From CAVVEC01 sp963747105 (lineage in GTDB: Bacteria; Acidobacteriota; Terriglobia; Terriglobales; Acidobacteriaceae), in assembly GCA_963747105.1 (NCBI GenBank), contig CAVVEC010000002.1, positions 694,258-758,257 of the forward strand: 64,000 nt of DNA. The letters run 5' to 3'. Shown one piece after another: positions 61,147 to 64,000 of this stretch. The position numbers and the translations under genes are program-made. Position 1 is the first letter of the stretch. Each line of letters opens with the position of its first letter. The notes below the pieces were generated by a model. That model did no database searches. It saw nothing but the letters and a program-made list of their open reading frames with translations, and was not told where the DNA came from.

Positions 61147-62337
61147 TTGCCTTACGCAGGCACACCTCTCTATCAATCCCCGCGTGCTAGAATCGTTTAC
61201 TTCAAAGATCCACAGTCTGGGCCTGCACGTGCAGTTGTGCTGCAGTGCCATCTCCAGGGACAACCATTGCTGACCAAACAAATCTCCGATGCGGCACAAC
61301 AGATTCCCGACACCCTTCCACGTGCCCAACTCGAGTCACGCTCCCAGACTCGGGTGGATGTGCTTGTGATCGGCGCTGGACCCACCGGTCTGGCCTGCGC
61401 CATTGAGGCCCAGCGAGCCGGCTTCAAAATCGTGGTGATCGATAAAGGATGCCTGGTCAATTCACTCTTCAACTATCCGGCCAACATGACGTTCTTTACC
61501 ACACCGGAACTGCTGGAGATCGGCGACCTCCCGTTCAGCAGCGCCAACCAGAAGCCCACGCGGCAGGAGGCGTTGGAATACTACCGCAAGGTCGCGGAAC
61601 ATTATCGCTTGCCCGTCGTGCAGTACCAGTGGGTGAAGACCGTGGTCGGGCAGGCCGAGGATTTTCAGGTCACCACGACCGACCGGTTGGGCAGAATCTA
61701 TGATTACCGCACCCGCAAACTGGTCGTGGCAACCGGATACTACGACTTGCCCAACCTGCTAAATATTTCCGGGGAAGATCTTCCGAAGGTGTTTCACTAC
61801 TACCGCGAGCCGCATCCCTACTTCGACACCGATGTTCTCGTGATTGGGGGGAAGAATTCCGCGGCCATTGCGGCCCTCGAGTTGTATCGGCATGGGGCGC
61901 GCGTGACCTTAGTCTACCGTGGCTCGAAGATGCACAGCCATGTGAAGTACTGGATCCTGCCCGATATTGAGAATCGCATCCGCAATGGCGAAATCGAGGC
62001 CTACTTCAGCAGCACCGTGTCGGAGATCGCGGCCGACCATGTCGTGCTGCACACGCCGGAAGGGGCGATTCATGTGAAGAACGACTTCGTCTTCGCCTTG
62101 ACGGGCTACCATCCCGATTATGATTTTCTGACCGCTATGGGGATAGAACTTTCCGGTGAGCAATGCCGCCCGGTGTGCAACCCCCAGACACTGGAAAGCA
62201 ATGTACCCGGAATTTATGTGGCGGGAGTGATTGTGGCGGGATCGCGGACCAACGAAATCTTCATCGAGAATGGGCGCTTTCACGGCCAGTTGATCGCCAA
62301 ACATTTGAAGGAGAAGCTGGGAGGAGCTGGTAGCTAG
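61147..62337 (+). CDS. ypdA: YpdA/Bdr-like bacillithiol-disulfide reductase (FAD/NADPH)
   Basis: 396 aa as drawn; YpdA proteins are about 330 aa, so an internal start such as TTG 61267 is likely. FAD motif VLVIGAGPTGLACAIEAQRAG, YpdA-type CLVNSLFNYPANMTFFTT (Cys in CLVNS as in Bdr), NAD(P) motif VLVIGGKNSAAIAALELYRHGA, and C-terminal PGIYVAGVIVAGSRTNEIFIENGRFHG. It probably recycles bacillithiol disulfide with NADPH in the cytosol. Convergent with the frataxin gene 3 bases away. Confidence 0.88.
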   Translation: MPYAGTPLYQSPRARIVYFKDPQSGPARAVVLQCHLQGQPLLTKQISDAAQQIPDTLPRAQLESRSQTRVDVLVIGAGPTGLACAIEAQRAGFKIVVIDKGCLVNSLFNYPANMTFFTTPELLEIGDLPFSSANQKPTRQEALEYYRKVAEHYRLPVVQYQWVKTVVGQAEDFQVTTTDRLGRIYDYRTRKLVVATGYYDLPNLLNISGEDLPKVFHYYREPHPYFDTDVLVIGGKNSAAIAALELYRHGARVTLVYRGSKMHSHVKYWILPDIENRIRNGEIEAYFSSTVSEIAADHVVLHTPEGAIHVKNDFVFALTGYHPDYDFLTAMGIELSGEQCRPVCNPQTLESNVPGIYVAGVIVAGSRTNEIFIENGRFHGQLIAKHLKEKLGGAGS

Positions 62338-62340
62338 GGG

Positions 62341-62673
62341 CTACGTGAGTTTAACCGCCTCCTCCCCCAATTGTTGATTGATTAACCGAGCGACCAGTGG
62401 TTTCAGCTTTTCGCCGGTTTTCTGCAGCACGAAATCCTGATTGCTTTCCGACCAATCCAGCTTGAAGCTGGTAGCCAGGGCTGAAATCCAGATTTGGCGC
62501 ATCGGAGCGTTCGGTGAGATCACGAACCGGCTCCCGTCCTCGAAGGAAATATGCAGCGCTCCCGCCTGATCTTCCACTTCGATATCGGCTGAGTCTTCCG
62601 CGGCGATCAGGCTTTTCTTCAGCGACTCCAACGCGGCGTCTGCATGTCTGCGAAACACGTTCTCGTCGATCAT
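62341..62673 (-). CDS. cyaY: Frataxin/CyaY-like iron-sulfur assembly protein
   Basis: 110 aa from ATG 62673. The frataxin pattern is visible: acidic first helix (ENVFRRHADAALESLKKSLI), strands ALHISFEDGSRFVISPNAPMRQIWISAL with the QIWIS core, then FKLDWSESNQDFVL and C-terminal helix. Frataxins bind iron and tune cysteine desulfurase in Fe-S cluster assembly. Fits an organism with Fe-S-rich respiration. Confidence 0.8.
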   Translation of the reverse strand: MIDENVFRRHADAALESLKKSLIAAEDSADIEVEDQAGALHISFEDGSRFVISPNAPMRQIWISALATSFKLDWSESNQDFVLQKTGEKLKPLVARLINQQLGEEAVKLT

Positions 62674-62798
62674 GCAAGAATTATAGTCGTTGGTCGTTAG
62701 CCCTCGGTCGTTGGCAAGAACAACCTCGACAGCGTTAGCAGCCAACGACAGAGGATCAACGCATCGAACGACTAACGACGAACGAAACTACGGCGAAC

Positions 62799-63218
62799 AT
62801 GGAACCGGAGCCAGAACACGAAGTAAGCTCGATCTCAATTGCGGCGTACCTTCGTCTGTTGCGGCAGAACCGGAATTTCCGCCGCCTGTGGGCCGCGCAG
62901 ATTGTCAGCGAGATCGGTGACTGGTTCTACTCTTTGGCCATCTACAACCTGCTGCTGCAGTTCACGGGACAGGCTCGGTCTGTGGCCTTGGCGCTGGTTT
63001 TACAGGTGATCCCGCAAACACTGGTTGGACCGATTGCGGGCGTCGTGAACGACCGAGTCAGTCGCAAGCTGGTGATGATTGTCAGCGATCTGGCAAGAAT
63101 GGTGATTGTGTTGGCCATGTTGCTGGTGCGTTCGCGGTCGACGATATGGTTGGTCTACCCGCTACTGTTTCTTGAGAGCGTAATGTGGGCTTTCTTTAGC
63201 CGGCTCGGACGGCGGTGA
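62799..63218 (+). CDS. MFS transporter, N-terminal part (frameshifted)
   Basis: 139 aa, ATG 62799. Begins with a cytosolic LRQNRNFRRLWAAQIVSEIGDWF, the MFS_3/drug-efflux entry motif, and three to four helices including GPIAGVVNDRVSRKLVMIVSD (motif A). Genuine sequence ends at WAFFS near 63199; a missing C in AGCCGG (expected AGCCCGG) would restore FFSPARTAVIP in the other frame. Confidence 0.82.
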   Translation: MEPEPEHEVSSISIAAYLRLLRQNRNFRRLWAAQIVSEIGDWFYSLAIYNLLLQFTGQARSVALALVLQVIPQTLVGPIAGVVNDRVSRKLVMIVSDLARMVIVLAMLLVRSRSTIWLVYPLLFLESVMWAFFSRLGRR

Positions 63219-64000
63219 TTCCGAACGTTACAACCGACCAGGACCTGATCGTCGCCAACACGCTTTCATCTACGACGTGGTCACTCAACCTGGTGTTCGG
63301 GGCCACGCTGGGCGGAATCGCGCTGGCCTTGCTGGGGCGCAACATCGCGTTCGTATTGAATGCCATGTCCTTCCTGGCATCGGCATTTTTGATCGGCCGG
63401 ATGCACTTTGCTGAGCCCCACGCCGAGGCTCTGGCAAAGGTCCGAGTACGTGACCTGATAAACTACACGCCGATTCTGGAGGGCGTGCGCTACGTGCGCG
63501 GCGACTCGCGCCTGTTGGCGACGGTTCTGGCCAAAACCGGCTTGGCCCAGATGGGCGTGAGTTGGGTCTTGTTTACCGTGATGGGCGAGCGAGTCTTCCC
63601 GCTTCGCTGGCCCGGGCTGGACCCTCAACGGAGCGGAGTCTTGGGGATGAGTCTATTGATGGGGGCGCGCGGGTTGGGCGCTCTGGTCGGGCCCCTGTTC
63701 TCCGCCCGCTGGGCCGGCCACACGGGAAGCCGTTTGCGCTTGGGGATTCTTTTCGGGTTTCTAGCGGTCGGGTTGGGTTACGGCGTTCTAGGAGTTGCGG
63801 GCTCTCTGTGGGTAGCTTGCGTGTGGGTCGTGCTAGCTCATTGCGGCGGGTCGACCGTTTGGGTATTTTCCACGACCCTCCTGCAACTCAACACTGATGA
63901 CAAGTTTAGGGGCCGCGTTTTCTCTGCTGAGCTGGGATTGTGCATGTTGACCCTAGCGATCGGCGCTTATGTCAGCGGATTCCTTCTAGATCGCGGAGTG
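63202..64000 (+). CDS. MFS transporter, C-terminal part (partial at window end)
   Basis: Continues the same transporter: PARTAVIPNVTTDQDLIVAN, then AFVLNAMSFLASAFLIGRM, a central linker VRDLINYTPILEGVRYVRGD, and helices to TDDKFRGRVFSAELGLCMLT at the window edge. No stop occurs before 64000, so the 3' end lies outside. Resembles MFS_3 (enterobactin-exporter/MdtH-like) proteins; substrate unknown. Confidence 0.82.

Overview
The window looks like chromosomal DNA of an Acidobacteriota bacterium, probably of the Terriglobia (Koribacter/Acidobacteriales) type. The pointers are moderately high GC, several GloVer-repeat proteins, small conserved proteins of a kind I associate with acidobacterial genomes, and the style of the TonB-receptor and TPR-kinase fragments. 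This placement is from protein style only.

0-17.7 kb is a stable-looking metabolic region. It holds a phosphatase whose conserved blocks are in permuted order, a hemolysin-III family membrane protein, a P-type Mg2+ ATPase split by a one-base frameshift, and a tightly packed respiratory operon (6.06-17.67 kb). The operon encodes an FAD/[4Fe-4S] oxidoreductase, Rieske protein, b6-type cytochrome b, a six-haem cytochrome c, a Tat-exported type II DMSO-reductase-family molybdenum subunit, its Fe-S beta subunit, a haem-b gamma subunit, a TorD-like chaperone and an outer-membrane protein. I read it as quinol -> Rieske/cytochrome b -> cytochrome c -> periplasmic molybdoenzyme. The substrate (nitrate, selenate, chlorate or an organic compound) is not fixed by sequence.

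18.1-23 kb holds a minus-strand photolyase-TspO-SDR operon, a DUF378 protein and a fasciclin protein, and a divergent XRE-cupin regulator.

23.2-60.5 kb is a mobile, repeat-rich region. It opens with the 3' half of an initiator tRNA-Met, an IS66 copy and a tyrosine integrase, and closes with a nearly identical IS66 copy in the same orientation 34,535 bp further on. Between them are fourteen copies of a secreted paralogous family (called here the GYAYET family, function unknown; 11 intact) interleaved with GloVer-repeat (TIGR03803-like) secreted proteins (5 intact, 2 broken). Many sit in minus-strand operons with 4-nt ATGA overlaps. Four lead genes share an almost identical promoter, TTGACW-N17-GACAAT. 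Around them is a graveyard of truncated genes: IS256, IS1182 and IS4 transposases, HsdR, a TonB receptor, TPR-kinase pieces, a PQQ propeller and a nitroreductase. There is also an intact PQQ-propeller protein, a cNMP-binding protein and several small conserved proteins. The array is the best candidate for an undescribed system; I infer a family of cell-surface or extracellular proteins evolving by duplication and recombination.

60.5-64 kb returns to ordinary genes: a BrnT/BrnA toxin-antitoxin pair, a YpdA-like bacillithiol-disulfide reductase, a frataxin/CyaY protein and a frameshifted MFS transporter that runs off the window.
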